A stretch of 64,000 nt of DNA from Acidimicrobiales bacterium (GCA_018401565.1 JAGYKS010000028.1:248001-312000); one strand, 5' to 3'; numbered from the stretch's first letter, positions 49,506 through 59,521 are shown. Made by a program: numbers and translations. The notes: a model not told the origin generated them from the sequence alone.

Positions 49506-50510
49506 TCAGGGACGGGTAGCGGGGCTGGCCTGAGCGGTGTGGGACGGGTCGGTGACCGAAATGGGAGTCAGAACCTCGTCGATGGCAGCCAACAGGTCGG
49601 CGTCGAGCTCGATACCCGAGGCCGACACCGACTCGTCGAGTTGCTCGGGCCGCGACGCCCCGACGATGGCCGACGACACGTTGGGCTGGCGAAGCACCCA
49701 CGCAACCGCCATCTGGACCATGGAGATGCCGGCGTCGGCGGCCAGCGGCGCCAGGGCTGCCACCGCCTCGAGCACCTCAGGCCGCAACCACCGACCCACA
49801 AAATCGGCACCCCCGTTGGTGTCCTCGGCACGCGACGCGGTGGGTACCGGCTCGCCCGGGCGGTACTTGCCGGTCAGCACGCCCTGGGCCATGGGCGACC
49901 ACACGATCTGCCCGATACCCAGCTCCTCGCTTGCCGGGATCACTTCGGCTTCGATCACCCTCCACAACATGGAGTACTGGGGCTGGTTGGAAATGAACGG
50001 CACGTGCAGCTCACGAGCCAGTGCGGCACCGGCACGCAACTGGTCGGCGGTCCACTCCGACACCCCGACGTACAGGACCTTGCCCGAACGCACCAGATCG
50101 GCAAAGGCCAGCATCGTCTCTTCGAGGGGCGTCTGGTGGTCGTAGCGGTGGGCCTGGTACAGATCCACGTAGTCGGTACCCAACCGGCGCAAGGATCCGT
50201 CAATGGACTCACAGATGTGCTTGCGCGACAGTCCCCGACCGTTGGGCGATGCCGAGGTGGGCCAATACACCTTGGTGAAGATCTCCAGCTGGTCACGCCG
50301 CTGGCCCGACAGGGCCCGGCCCATCACCTCTTCGGCCCGGGTGCCGGCGTAGACGTCGGCGGTGTCGAAGGTGGTGATCCCAAGCTCCAGCGCCCGGGCG
50401 ACACAGGCGTGGGCGGCATCGTCATCGACCTGCGACCCGTGGGTTATCCAGTTGCCGTAGGACACCTCTGACACCTTGAGGCCGCTGTTTCCCAGAAATC
50501 GGTGCTGCAT
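49506..50510 (-). CDS. Aldo/keto reductase (Kv-beta/YghZ-like)
   Basis: 334 residues, intact. NADPH-dependent reductase barrel with the Asp-Tyr-Lys-His tetrad: TFDTADVYAG (Asp, Tyr), IFTKVYW (Lys), LYQAHRYD (His). SNQPQYSML, VWSPMAQGVLTGKY and AIVGASRPEQLDE form the cofactor site. Substrate unknown. Placed between trpF and trpC in the same direction, eleven bases before trpC ends, so possibly co-transcribed with the trp genes without evident metabolic link. Confidence 0.88.
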   Translation of the reverse strand: MQHRFLGNSGLKVSEVSYGNWITHGSQVDDDAAHACVARALELGITTFDTADVYAGTRAEEVMGRALSGQRRDQLEIFTKVYWPTSASPNGRGLSRKHICESIDGSLRRLGTDYVDLYQAHRYDHQTPLEETMLAFADLVRSGKVLYVGVSEWTADQLRAGAALARELHVPFISNQPQYSMLWRVIEAEVIPASEELGIGQIVWSPMAQGVLTGKYRPGEPVPTASRAEDTNGGADFVGRWLRPEVLEAVAALAPLAADAGISMVQMAVAWVLRQPNVSSAIVGASRPEQLDESVSASGIELDADLLAAIDEVLTPISVTDPSHTAQASPATRP

Positions 50511-50521
50511 GTCACGAGACG

Positions 50522-51325
50522 CTAGCGGGCGGTGGCCGACACCACCCGCAGGGCGGCAACCCCGGCAGCAGGATCGGCGCTTTTGACCAGCGACTCCCCC
50601 ACCAGCACGGCGTGGTACCCGGCATCGGCGAGCATTCGGGCATCGTGTGGCCCGCCAACACCCGACTCGGCCACCCGCACCACCCCGGCAGGCATCAACG
50701 GCGCCATGCGCACGGCGCGATCGGTGTCCACGGTGAACGTCACCAGATCGCGCTGGTTGACCCCGATGAGGTCGGCCCCCACCGCCATCGCCCGGTCCAG
50801 TTCGGGCTCGTCATGCACCTCGATCAGGACGTCGAGGCCGAGATGCGCCGCCAGGTCACGCAGGCGGCCCATCTCGGCGTCGTCGAGGGCGGCGGCGATG
50901 AGCAACACGGCGTCGGCGCCCATGATGCGGGCATCGCACACGTCACGCTCATCGACGGTGAAGTCCTTGCGAAGCACCGGCAGGGCTGTTGCCGAGCGGG
51001 CGGCGGCCAGATCGCTGGGCGAGCCCCCGAAGAAGTCGACATCGGTGAGTACCGACAGCGCTGCAGCGCCGCCGGCGGCATAGCTGCCCGCCAGCACCGC
51101 CGGGTCGAGTCCGGGCGCCAGGTCTCCCTTGGATGGCGACCGCCGCTTCACTTCGGCGATCACCGCCATGTGGCCATCGGCGGCGGCGTCGACAAGGGCC
51201 CGACGAAACCCCCGCGGCGTGTCGGACGCTTCGGCCTGTGCCACAAGCTCATCGAGGATGCGTTGATCGGCAGCGGCGGCTTCCCGATGGGCTGCAAGGA
51301 TCTTGTCGAGATAGGTGGCTGCCAC
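50522..51325 (-). CDS. trpC: Indole-3-glycerol phosphate synthase
   Basis: 267 residues, intact. Ring closure of CdRP to indole-3-glycerol phosphate. VIAEVKRRSPSKGDLAPGLDP (catalytic Glu, Lys, phosphate loop), LSVLTDVDFFGGS, LPVLRKDFTVDERDVCDAR, LIGVNQRDL and VAESGV all fit. Follows a small monooxygenase-like gene by 23 bases. Confidence 0.96.
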   Translation of the reverse strand: MAATYLDKILAAHREAAAADQRILDELVAQAEASDTPRGFRRALVDAAADGHMAVIAEVKRRSPSKGDLAPGLDPAVLAGSYAAGGAAALSVLTDVDFFGGSPSDLAAARSATALPVLRKDFTVDERDVCDARIMGADAVLLIAAALDDAEMGRLRDLAAHLGLDVLIEVHDEPELDRAMAVGADLIGVNQRDLVTFTVDTDRAVRMAPLMPAGVVRVAESGVGGPHDARMLADAGYHAVLVGESLVKSADPAAGVAALRVVSATAR

Positions 51326-51348
51326 GGCTGACGCCCGGCGAGCCGGAA

Positions 51349-51654
51349 CTACAGGCCCTTGGCGGCGTGCATGGTGGCCATCACCATCATGGGGGGCTCA
51401 GCCAGCAGGTCACCAAGCGCACCGAACAGCTCGGCCACCGCCGGGCTCTTGCCGTGAACGTCCAGGGCAGCGTCATCGGTGTAGAGCTCGAACACCCACA
51501 GCACGTCGGGGTCGAACTTCTCGGTGTGGAAGCTGTACACCTCGGTGCCGTCCTCGCCCTCGGCCGATGGCATGACCGCCATCAGTGCCGCCAGGGCCTC
51601 GTCACGCTTGCCGGGATGGGTCTTCATCTTGACGATCAGTGAAGTCTTGGCCAT
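51349..51654 (-). CDS. Antibiotic biosynthesis monooxygenase (ABM) domain protein
   Basis: 101 residues. Dimeric ferredoxin-like fold: TSLIVKMKTHPGKRDEALAAL, EVYSFHTEKFDPDVLWVFELYTDDAALDVH and KSPAVAELFGAL. Related proteins are quinol monooxygenases (YgiN) or haem/peroxide-linked enzymes; the role here is not determined. It sits between trpC and a DnaJ-domain gene on the same strand. Confidence 0.82.
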   Translation of the reverse strand: MAKTSLIVKMKTHPGKRDEALAALMAVMPSAEGEDGTEVYSFHTEKFDPDVLWVFELYTDDAALDVHGKSPAVAELFGALGDLLAEPPMMVMATMHAAKGL

Positions 51655-51713
51655 GCCGGCATGTTAGGCGAGTGAACCGGGCACCGGCGCACCTGCCCAT
51701 CACCACACCCGCT

Positions 51714-51782
51714 CCACAGGCCATCGGGTCATCGGGTCATCGGGCCATCGAGCCATCGGGCCCACAGGCCCACAGGCCCACA
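51714..51782. repeat. Short degenerate tandem repeats in an intergenic gap
   Basis: Runs of CATCGGGT/CATCGGGC and then CACAGGCC units, two to three copies each, between the ABM gene and the DnaJ-domain gene. No gene or hairpin terminator recognised. Probably slippage-derived. Confidence 0.5.
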
Positions 51783-51825
51783 GCAAGTCAGTACTGGGCC
51801 TGCCCGGTGCGGTTTGCGGTGCAGG

Positions 51826-52419
51826 TCAGTCCAGACCGCTGCGGCTGCTGCGCATCACGGCGTAGACCGGGGCGGCAACAAACCCCAGCGCACCAACCAC
51901 CATGGCCGCAACCCCAAGCCCCACCAACGGCCCAAAACCCAGCAGCATCCCCAGGCCGAACACAACCAGCCCGACCACTGCCACCACCACCGGGCCCATC
52001 TGCAGGCTGCGCGGCACCGGGGCGCCGTCGCCGTAGGGCACGTCGTGTTCGGCGGCAGGATCGTCAGGGTCGATGGAGTCGTCGAAGGGCACGAAGTCAG
52101 GTGTGACCGTGCCTGGCGTCCACAGCCTGCGGCGCGCTGCGGCCAGGTCGCGGTCGTAGGCGACCCGCCTGCTGGCATCGCCGATCACCGACCACGCCTG
52201 ATTGATCTCCTGCATCCGACGCTCGGCCACCCCGCGAGCCACCGGGTCGTCACCGGCAAGATCGGGGTGGTTGCGACGAGCCAGGTCCACATAGGCCCGA
52301 CGAATGTCGGGTGCGTCGGCGCCGGGGTCCACGCCGAGGGTGTCGTAGTGATCGGGTCCTTCCAGATCGCCACCAGACCCTGCAGAAGCTCCTGCGCCGT
52401 TCCCCGGGGGCATGGTCAC
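51826..52419 (-). CDS. J-domain membrane protein
   Basis: 197 residues. An N-terminal J-domain (about 23-90) starts DHYDTLGVDPGADAPDIRRAYVDLARRNHPDLAG, with the HPD tripeptide needed to stimulate DnaK. After an acidic linker come two hydrophobic helices (VVVAVVGLVVFGLGMLLGF; GLGVAAMVVGALGFVAAPVYAV). Lacks the G/F and zinc-finger regions of true DnaJ, so it is a membrane-bound co-chaperone-like protein of unknown client. Start overlaps the ygfZ stop (ATGA). Confidence 0.85.
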   Translation of the reverse strand: MTMPPGNGAGASAGSGGDLEGPDHYDTLGVDPGADAPDIRRAYVDLARRNHPDLAGDDPVARGVAERRMQEINQAWSVIGDASRRVAYDRDLAAARRRLWTPGTVTPDFVPFDDSIDPDDPAAEHDVPYGDGAPVPRSLQMGPVVVAVVGLVVFGLGMLLGFGPLVGLGVAAMVVGALGFVAAPVYAVMRSSRSGLD

Positions 52420-53455
52420 GATCCCAGCGAGACCGGGACGTCGACCGGGTCCCCAGCCCCGGCCAGGTCGTCGACCACCGGCAACTGGCGGACCTGGGCA
52501 GCCACCATCCTGCCTGCACTTCGCACAGCGACGGCGGCCGATGGCTCGACAGCCCGAGCCACCAGCGCCAGACCCATCGGTCCGACCGCAGCGGAATCGG
52601 CGACGCTGGTGAGCACGCCCACCACCTTGTCTGCTGCCATCACCTCGTCACCCACCGCACACATCGACTCGGTGACCACCGCCCGCAGACGACGGGGCAC
52701 GTTGCCGCCACGACTGTCGATTCGGGCCACGAGTTCCTGGCCGGTGTAACACCCCTTGGTGAACGACACCGAGGCGTCGATCATCCACTGGCCGATCTCG
52801 GCGGCAATCACGTCATCCACGATCTCGGCACCGATGGCCGGCACGCCGCACTCCACCCGCACGGCGTCAAGGGCCTCAGGCCCCACGATGGGGGTGTCGA
52901 TGCGCACGTGGGCCGACGCCGGGGCCAACACATCCCAGCCGATCAGACCGGGCCACGGGGCAGGCAAGGTGAGCACGGTGGAGCCTGCGGTGTGATCGAG
53001 TTCCACCTGCACCGGGCCTCGCACTGCCATGGCCACCCAGTCGTCGGGGTCGTCCACAGTGATCTCGGCTTTGGTGCGCAGCTTGAACCGCTCGAGGCGG
53101 GCCACCACTGCAGCGCCGAACCCCGGTCCACGTCCACGATGAACGTTTCGTTCTCCAGGCGACTCACCCTCAGCCACAGGCCCATCTTTCCGCCGGGACC
53201 CAACAGCAACGACCAGGTGGCCTCCTCGTTGGCCACAGCCGTGATGTCAGCGCTCAACTGCCCTTGCAGGAACGACTCGGCATCCGGACCCGTCACCCGG
53301 ACCACGTCGCGCCGCAACAGGGCGGCCCCACCGGCACGCAACTGGCGCTGCTGTCGGTGCAGTTCGTCACGCGACACCGGCCCGGACGGGGTGGCGTCGT
53401 GGGTGGCTGGGGCGCTGATGGTCGGGTCGCTGTCGGGGGTTTCCACGTCTGTCAC
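52416..53455 (-). CDS. ygfZ: YgfZ/GcvT-domain folate-binding protein (one frameshift)
   Basis: Helps assemble or repair Fe-S enzymes using folate. The N-terminal half (LLRRDVVRVTGPDAESFLQGQLSADI, GGKMGLWLRV) and C-terminal half are separated by a missing C near 53,127 (restored VDPGFGAAVVARL). The family signature K-G-C-Y-x-G-Q-E is present in SFTKGCYTGQELVARIDSRGG. About 345 residues. Coupled to the J-domain gene downstream and sixteen bases after trpE. Confidence 0.88.
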
Positions 53456-53470
53456 GCTACCGACCCGCCA

Positions 53471-54994
53471 TCATGTGCGTCGCTGGGCACTCATCTGGCG
53501 ACCGCCGGCCACGGCCATGAGCAGGGCCCGGGCCTTGTTGTGGCATTCCAGATCCTCCAGCTCGGCCTGGCTGTCGGCCACCACCCCGGCTCCGGCCTGC
53601 ACCGACGCCGTGCCGTCGGGCGCCACCACCAGGGTGCGGATGGCGATGGCGACGTCCATGTTCCCCGAGAAATCCAGATAGCCGACCACGCCGGCGTACG
53701 GTCCCCGCTTGACGGGTTCGAGGTCGTCGATGATCTGCATGGCCCGCACCTTGGGTGCACCCGACACCGTGCCGGCCGGCATGGTGGCCCGCAACACGTC
53801 GATGGCGGTCTTTCCCGACACCAGCTCACCTGACACCTGCGACGTGAGGTGCATCACATGGCTGTACAGCTCAAGCGCCATCATCTCGTCCACGGTCTCG
53901 GTGCCAAAGCGCACCACCCGGCCCACGTCGTTACGGGCCAGATCCACCAGCATCACGTGTTCGGCACGCTCCTTGGGATCTTCGAGCAGCTCGGCGCCCA
54001 TACGGGCCTCCTCGGCGGCGTCGCGGCCCCGACGGCGGGTGCCGGCGATGGGTCGGGACGTGACCCGCCCGTTGCGCAGCGTCACCAGTGGTTCGGGCGA
54101 CGACCCGGCCAGGGTCACCTCGGCGGTGCGCACGAAGTACATGTAGGGGCTGGGATTCACCTGACGCAGCACGCGGTACACGTCATAGGGTTCGGCGTCG
54201 AGGTCGAAAGTGAACCGCTGTGACAACACCACCTGGAAGATGTCCCCGGCCAGGATGTGCTCCTTGGCGGCGTCCACCGCCGCCTGGTACAGACCCGGGC
54301 CCATTGACGATGTGACCTCCGGCAGCGGTGCGGCCGGATCAGGCGGTATCAGCATCGGTTCACCCAGCGGGGCTGCGCCATCGGCAGCCAGGCCGTCGAG
54401 CCGCCCAACGGCGTCGTCGTACAGCTCATCGAGCTCGACGTCCGACAGCTCGCCGGGCGGAATGCGCACGTTGACGATCAGCACCACCCGCTGGGCGAAG
54501 TGGTCGAAGGCGGCCAGCTCACCGATGGCGGCCATCACGGCGTCGGGCATCCCGGCGGCGTCGGGAGGAGGCTCGCCGAGCGCCTCCACCTCGCGCACCA
54601 CGTCGTACCCCATGAATCCAACCAGACCCGAATGCAACGGGGGCAACTCGTCGATCACCGGGGTGCTCTCGCGTTTGAGCACCGCTTCCACGGCGGCCAA
54701 CGCCCCTCGATCCAGCGGCACGCCGTCAGGCAGATCACCGTCAGCGGTGACCCGGTCTCCGCGAACGGTCAGGGTGAGCCAGGGCCGACGACCCACAAAT
54801 GACCACCGGCCCCACCGCTGGCCGTGCTCGACTGACTCGAACAAAAAGCCCGGCTCGCCGTTGCGGCACAGGCGCATGAACGCCGCCACCGGGGTGGACA
54901 AGTCGGCCACCAGCTCGCGCCACACCGGCACCACGGTGTGGTCGGCGGCCAGTGCCCGAAACCCGGCACGGTCCATGTGACTGGGATGCCCCAT
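53471..54994 (-). CDS. trpE: Anthranilate synthase component I
   Basis: About 507 residues from ATG 54,994, which overlaps the hisI stop by one base (TGATG). Makes anthranilate from chorismate with the TrpG glutaminase, which is not in this window. GFLFESVEHGQRWGRWSFVG at the N-terminus carries the allosteric tryptophan-site ESxE-like Ser. Catalytic core: GLVGFMGYDVVREVE, VVLSQRFTFDL, NPSPYMYFVR, GSSPEPLVTLRNGRVTSRPIAGTRRRG, LVDLARNDVGRV, VMHLTSQVSGEL and GTVSGAPKVRAMQII. Intact. Confidence 0.95.
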   Translation of the reverse strand: MGHPSHMDRAGFRALAADHTVVPVWRELVADLSTPVAAFMRLCRNGEPGFLFESVEHGQRWGRWSFVGRRPWLTLTVRGDRVTADGDLPDGVPLDRGALAAVEAVLKRESTPVIDELPPLHSGLVGFMGYDVVREVEALGEPPPDAAGMPDAVMAAIGELAAFDHFAQRVVLIVNVRIPPGELSDVELDELYDDAVGRLDGLAADGAAPLGEPMLIPPDPAAPLPEVTSSMGPGLYQAAVDAAKEHILAGDIFQVVLSQRFTFDLDAEPYDVYRVLRQVNPSPYMYFVRTAEVTLAGSSPEPLVTLRNGRVTSRPIAGTRRRGRDAAEEARMGAELLEDPKERAEHVMLVDLARNDVGRVVRFGTETVDEMMALELYSHVMHLTSQVSGELVSGKTAIDVLRATMPAGTVSGAPKVRAMQIIDDLEPVKRGPYAGVVGYLDFSGNMDVAIAIRTLVVAPDGTASVQAGAGVVADSQAELEDLECHNKARALLMAVAGGRQMSAQRRT

Positions 54995-55371
54995 CACGAA
55001 TCGCCGGTGGCGCCCGGTTCGGTGAAGGACCGGAAAAAGCACGAACGGGCCCCGGTGTGGCAGGCGCCAGCACCGTGCTGGTCCACCCGGAACAACAGCG
55101 TGTCGCCGTCACAGTCGTAGTGAGCCGAGCGCACCACCTGGATGTCGCCCGAGGTGTCACCCTTGCGCCACACCTCGCGGCGCGACCTGCTCCAAAACAC
55201 CGTGCGCCCCTCGTCGAAGGTGAGCCGGAGGGTCTCGGCGTTCATCCACGCCATCATCAACACCTCACCGGTGGCATCGTCCTGCACGATGGCCGGCACC
55301 AGACCGTCGTCGTTGTAGGTCACCGCCAACAGCGAATCGGCGGTGACGGGTAGGGGCTCAGGAGCAGTCAC
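54994..55371 (-). CDS. hisI: Phosphoribosyl-AMP cyclohydrolase
   Basis: 125 residues, intact. Third step of histidine synthesis. [41 protein letters not shown] and [30 protein letters not shown] contain the zinc-binding Cys and metal-binding Asp residues. Only the cyclohydrolase domain is present; the hisE pyrophosphohydrolase must be elsewhere. Separated from hisF by groES and a hydrolase gene, but directly coupled to trpE. Confidence 0.95.
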   Translation of the reverse strand: MTAPEPLPVTADSLLAVTYNDDGLVPAIVQDDATGEVLMMAWMNAETLRLTFDEGRTVFWSRSRREVWRKGDTSGDIQVVRSAHYDCDGDTLLFRVDQHGAGACHTGARSCFFRSFTEPGATGDS

Positions 55372-55427
55372 AGGCGCTCATGCTACGGCCGGTACCGCAG
55401 CCAGACGAACCAGTTGGGCACGCTGGT

Positions 55428-55745
55428 CTACAGGTAGAGCCCGGTGGAGCTCTCTTCGAGGCGACCGGCGGCCACGGCGTGGATGTCACGCTCCCGCAGG
55501 ATCAGGTAGTCCTCGCCGCGCACCTCGACTTCGTAGCGGTCCTCGGGATTGAACAGCACCTGGTCACCCGGCTCCATGATTCTCACGTTGGGTCCGGTGG
55601 CAACCACCTCTGCCCACGACAGCCGCTTGCCCATCTGGGCAGTGGCCGGGATGAGGATTCCCCCCGAGGTGTGGCGCTCGCCCTCGGCACCACCAATCCT
55701 CACCAGGATCCGGTCATTGAGCATCTTGATGGGAAGTTTGTCCAT
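55428..55745 (-). CDS. groS: GroES co-chaperonin
   Basis: 105 residues from ATG 55,745; an upstream in-frame start at 55,784-55,786 would run into the divergent hydrolase start. Lid of the GroEL chamber: IKMLNDRILVRIGGAEGERHTSGGILIPATAQMGKR (mobile loop), AEVVATGPN, GDQVLFNPEDRYEVEVRGEDYLILRERDIHAV. Slightly divergent from the standard GroES and not beside groEL, so it may be a second copy. Confidence 0.85.
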   Translation of the reverse strand: MDKLPIKMLNDRILVRIGGAEGERHTSGGILIPATAQMGKRLSWAEVVATGPNVRIMEPGDQVLFNPEDRYEVEVRGEDYLILRERDIHAVAAGRLEESSTGLYL

Positions 55746-55785
55746 TTCCGGGGAGGTCACGCCGACGACGGTACCGTCTGTGCCC

Positions 55786-56456
55786 ATGACCGCGGACAAC
55801 GACCTGACCACGGGCCCCCGCCCGTTGACCATCGCCACCGACGACGGCGTGGCGCTGGAGGCCCAGTGGGCACCCTGCGACGACGGTGGTGATCCGCTGG
55901 CCGCAGTGGTTCTGGCCCATCCCCACCCGGCCCACGGCGGCGACATGACGTCACTGGTCACCAGCGAGCTGTTTCGATCGCTACCCACCCAGCGCTGTTC
56001 GGTTCTGCGCTTCAACTTTCGGGGGGTGGGCGCATCAACCGGCGAGCACGGCGGGGCGAGCCCGAGCGTCTGGATGTGTCGGCGGCGGTGGCGGCCATGG
56101 ACGGTCTCGTCGGCGACGTACCCCTGGTGCTGGCTGGCTGGAGCTTCGGTGCCGACGTGTCGCTGGCCGTGGTGGACGACGCCATCACGGGGTGGTTTGC
56201 GGTGGCACCACCGCTGCGGATCCTGTCCGCCGAGCAACTGTTGGCCGCCCACGACCAGCGCCCCAAGCATCTGGCGGTGCCCGAACATGACGAGTTCAAC
56301 CCGCCCGAACGATGCGCACCCAAGGTGGCCGACTGGCACAACACCACCGTCGAAGTGATGGCCGGAGCCGACCACTACCTGGTTGGACGCACGGCGAAAC
56401 TGACGGAGTCGCTGGTCGGCTTCGCCGCATCCCTCAGCTGGCGAAACCGGGCCTGA
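55786..56456 (+). CDS. Alpha/beta hydrolase (one frameshift)
   Basis: About 220 residues from ATG 55,786. Oxyanion region VVLAHPHPAHGGDM, RFNFRGVGASTGEHGG, nucleophile elbow GWSFGADVS (Ser), VPEHDEFNPPE (acid) and AGADHYLVGR (catalytic His). A frame change near 56,062 lies between the GASTGEHGG and LDVSAAVAAMDGL parts. Resembles KAN/dienelactone-type hydrolases; substrate unknown. Divergent from groES and convergent with hisF. Confidence 0.82.
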
Positions 56457-56486
56457 ACACACACGGGCCGGATCCGGCACCAAACC

Positions 56487-57233
56487 TCAGGCTGGACGCA
56501 CCGCCACACCGGCTGCGGCCATGTGGGCCTTGGCCTCCGCCACGGTGTGCTGGCCGAAATGAAAAATCGATGCCGCCAACACTGCGTCGGCTCGTCCGTC
56601 GGTAACCCCTGCCACCAGGTGGTCGAGCGTCCCCACCCCACCCGAGGCGATCACCGGCACCCCAACGGCGTCGGCAACCGCAGCGGTGAGTTCCAGGTCG
56701 AAGCCGTCGCCGGTGCCGTCACGGTCCATGGAGGTGAGCAGAACCTCGCCAGCTCCCAGGGCGGTGGCCTGCACCGCCCAGGCGATGGCGTCCATCCCAG
56801 TGGCGGTGCGACCCCCGTGGGTAAAGACCTCACGTTGCCTGGCGTCAATGGCCACCACCACACACTGGGCACCAAACTCGTCGGCCAGTTCGGCCAGGAG
56901 CTGAGGACGCTCAACTGCGGCCGTGTTCACCGACACCTTGTCCGCACCGGCGCGCAACAACGCCCGGGCGTCGTCGACCACACGGACCCCACCGCCGATG
57001 GTGAACGGGATGAACACCTGCTCGGCGGTTCGCCGCACCACATCGATGATGGTGTCGCGCTTGTCCGACGACGCCGTGATGTCGAGAAACACCAGCTCGT
57101 CAGCGCCCTCGGCGTCGTAGCGGGCCGCCAGCTCCACCGGGTCGCCTGCGTCACGCAAGCCCACGAAGTTCACTCCCTTGACCACCCGGCCGGCGTCGAC
57201 GTCCAGGCACGGGATGATGCGCGCCGTTCTCAT
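56487..57233 (-). CDS. hisF: Imidazole glycerol phosphate synthase, cyclase subunit
   Basis: 248 residues, intact. [28 protein letters not shown] (catalytic Asp near residue 11), [55 protein letters not shown] (second catalytic Asp) and [10 protein letters not shown]. Works with HisH. Start overlaps the hisA stop (ATGA). Confidence 0.97.
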   Translation of the reverse strand: MRTARIIPCLDVDAGRVVKGVNFVGLRDAGDPVELAARYDAEGADELVFLDITASSDKRDTIIDVVRRTAEQVFIPFTIGGGVRVVDDARALLRAGADKVSVNTAAVERPQLLAELADEFGAQCVVVAIDARQREVFTHGGRTATGMDAIAWAVQATALGAGEVLLTSMDRDGTGDGFDLELTAAVADAVGVPVIASGGVGTLDHLVAGVTDGRADAVLAASIFHFGQHTVAEAKAHMAAAGVAVRPA

Positions 57234-58045
57234 GGGCGAGACCCCGCTGTGCCGGGGCGCCCATCGCCATGACCGTGAGTCCCCGACGAACCAGGGTCCG
57301 TCACGGCGGCCACTGCGGCGATGGCAGCACCAAGGGTGAAGGCGCCCTCGTACAGGGCCCGACCCACCACAGCACCGGCCAACGACCGGCCACCCACGTC
57401 CACGGCGGCAAGGGTGGTGAGGTCGTCGAGCGTGGATACGCCCCCTGAGGCCAGCACGGGGATGGCCACATCGACCAAAAGGGCAGCAAGACCGACCGTG
57501 TCGGGACCGACCAGCGCACCATCGCGGGCAATGTCAGTGACCACCAGGGCATCCACGCCGGCGTCGACGAACCGGGCGGCAACGTCGGCCACCGAGCGTC
57601 CCGACCCCTCGACCCAGCCGCGAACGGCCACCTCGCCATCACGGGCGTCGAGGCCGACGGCCACACGGTGACTGGCTGCCAGCGTGTCGACCAGGTCGGG
57701 GTCCTCGAGGGCAGCGGTTCCCAGCACCACCCGGGTCACACCGCGGGCGAACAACTCCCGGGCAGCGGCAACCGATCGCACACCGCCGCCCACCTGCACC
57801 GGCACACCGGCGTCGCCTGCCACCGAGCAGATGGCAGCGATGGCATCAAGGTTGGTCTGCAGGCCACTGCGAGCGGCATCAAGGTCCACGGCGTGAACCC
57901 ACTGGGCACCCTCGGCACAAAAAGCGGCCGCCTGGGCCGCCGGATCGTCGCCGTAGGTGGTGGCCTGGTCGTAGTCACCCTGGTACAGGCGCACACAGCG
58001 GCCGTCGAGCAGATCGATGGCTGGGAACACGGTGAACGGGGTCAT
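57230..58045 (-). CDS. hisA: Phosphoribosylformimino-5-aminoimidazole carboxamide ribotide isomerase
   Basis: 271 residues from ATG 58,045. Half-barrel repeats: [29 protein letters not shown] (catalytic Asp near residue 9), [73 protein letters not shown] (second Asp) and [14 protein letters not shown] Gly/His-rich C-terminal extension follows. Because trpF is present separately, a histidine-only role is possible. The frame is continuous with the upstream hisH C-terminal part, with no stop between. Confidence 0.93.
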   Translation of the reverse strand: MTPFTVFPAIDLLDGRCVRLYQGDYDQATTYGDDPAAQAAAFCAEGAQWVHAVDLDAARSGLQTNLDAIAAICSVAGDAGVPVQVGGGVRSVAAARELFARGVTRVVLGTAALEDPDLVDTLAASHRVAVGLDARDGEVAVRGWVEGSGRSVADVAARFVDAGVDALVVTDIARDGALVGPDTVGLAALLVDVAIPVLASGGVSTLDDLTTLAAVDVGGRSLAGAVVGRALYEGAFTLGAAIAAVAAVTDPGSSGTHGHGDGRPGTAGSRP

Positions 58046-58719
58046 GCGGGGGTGTCGTGGGCTATGGCCCGACAAGGGCGCGCTGAGGTCACTGCCACGG
58101 GCGGCCGAGACAAACGACGTCAGCAAGCCAAGGCCAACAGTGCCGGACTTTTCGGGGTGGAACTGGGTCGCCCACACGTTGTCGCGTTCCACGAGCGCAG
58201 GGACCGCCATGCCGTAGTCGCACGTGGCCACCACGTCGTCACCGTCGGGGACAACGTAGGAATGGACGAAATACACCCACACGGGGTCGGGTGCGGCCGC
58301 CAACATGGCACTGGGCCTGCGCCGTTCGAGCACATTCCACTGCATCTGCGGCCGCTTCACGTCGCCGGAAGCTGACGCACCCGGCCGTCGAGGACGCCCA
58401 ACCCAGCCGCCCCGGGAGACTCGTCAGACCCCTCGTACAGCAACTGCATTCCCACACAGATGCCCAGGAACGGACGTCCGGATTCGATGGCGCGTCGGGC
58501 CACGGCGTCCAAACCGGCAGAACGCAACGCCTCGGCGCAGCGTCCGAATGCACCGACACCGGGGAGCACCACGGCGTCAGCGGCCTCCACCATGTCGGGG
58601 TCGGCGGTCAGGCGCGCATCGGCACCCACACGCTGCAGTGCCTTTTGGGCTGACCGCAGATTGCCGATGCCGTAGTCCAGCACCGCCACCAACGGCTGTG
58701 CGGGGCCACCTGGGTTCAC
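58046..58719 (-). CDS. hisH: Imidazole glycerol phosphate synthase, glutamine amidotransferase subunit (one frameshift)
   Basis: GTG start (58,719) overlaps the hisB stop. Supplies ammonia to HisF. The N-terminal part (VLDYGIGNLRSAQKALQRVGA, VVLPGVGAFGRC, LGICVGMQLLYEGSDE with the nucleophile Cys) meets TGA at 58,357. One missing base there restores RQLPA-VKRPQMQWN, and the rest (YFVHSYVVP, ATQFHPEKSG with catalytic His and Glu) is complete. No stop is seen before the hisA ATG, so the 3' boundary is uncertain. Confidence 0.9.
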
Positions 58720-59330
58720 AGGGTGCCCTTGGTTGACGGCATGGCATCGCTTTCCAGACGAACGGCGTCACGCAGCGCACGCGCGATGGACTTGAAGATG
58801 GATTCCACGATGTGGTGGGTGTTGCGACCCCGCACCAGTGACACGTGCAAGGTGATGCCGGCCGAGGTCACCACCGCCCGCCAGAACTCCTCGATCAACT
58901 GGGGGTCGAACGGGGGGTCACCCAGAATCTTCTCGCCTGGGAACTCCACGTCGTAATACAGGAACGGACGCCCCGACAGATCGATCGAAACATCCACGAG
59001 GGCCTCGTCGAGCGGCACGCTGGCCGAGGAGAACCGACGCACACCACGCTTGTCACCCAGCGCCTTGCCCAGCGTCTTGCCCAGCAGGATGCCGGTGTCT
59101 TCGACGGTGTGGTGGGCGTCCACGGTGAGATCACCAGTGGCATCGACGGTCAGGTCCATGCCACCGTGGCGGCCCAGCTGGTCGAGCATGTGGTCAAAAA
59201 ACGGAATGCCGGTGGATGCCGACACCGCCCCGGTGCCGTCGACATCGACCGTGATGGTGATGTCGGTCTCGCCGGTGGTGCGGCGCTCGGTGGCCGTCCG
59301 CACTGGCTGACCGTTTGATGCTGTGCTCAT
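58716..59330 (-). CDS. hisB: Imidazoleglycerol-phosphate dehydratase
   Basis: 204 residues from ATG 59,330. Metal-binding motifs are duplicated: DAHHTVEDTGILLG and GRNTHHIVESIFKSIARAL; FFDHMLDQLGRHGG and VDVSIDLSGRPFLYYDV complete the fold. Monofunctional, without the phosphatase domain of enteric HisB. Upstream, 59,331-59,521 separates it from hisC and shows no gene. Intact. Confidence 0.96.
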   Translation of the reverse strand: MSTASNGQPVRTATERRTTGETDITITVDVDGTGAVSASTGIPFFDHMLDQLGRHGGMDLTVDATGDLTVDAHHTVEDTGILLGKTLGKALGDKRGVRRFSSASVPLDEALVDVSIDLSGRPFLYYDVEFPGEKILGDPPFDPQLIEEFWRAVVTSAGITLHVSLVRGRNTHHIVESIFKSIARALRDAVRLESDAMPSTKGTL

Positions 59331-59521
59331 GGGAGCCGCCTGTTCGTTGAAAGTTGGCCTGGGTGGGTCGTTGTCAATTGCTGCTGACAGGCGCCCGATG
59401 ACGGGGCGGGACACCCTGAGCGCCCTCCCAGCTTGGCCGCTGGCACCCTGACGGGGCCACCTGATTGGTGCTGGGCACTGATCGCTGCCCATCGCTGCAC
59501 CGATTGGGCAGGAGCGGCGGA

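Noticed and set aside
59331-59521. Possible attenuator or leader peptide between hisC and hisB
   Set aside because: No run of His codons, no convincing alternative hairpins, and the position inside the operon does not fit attenuation.
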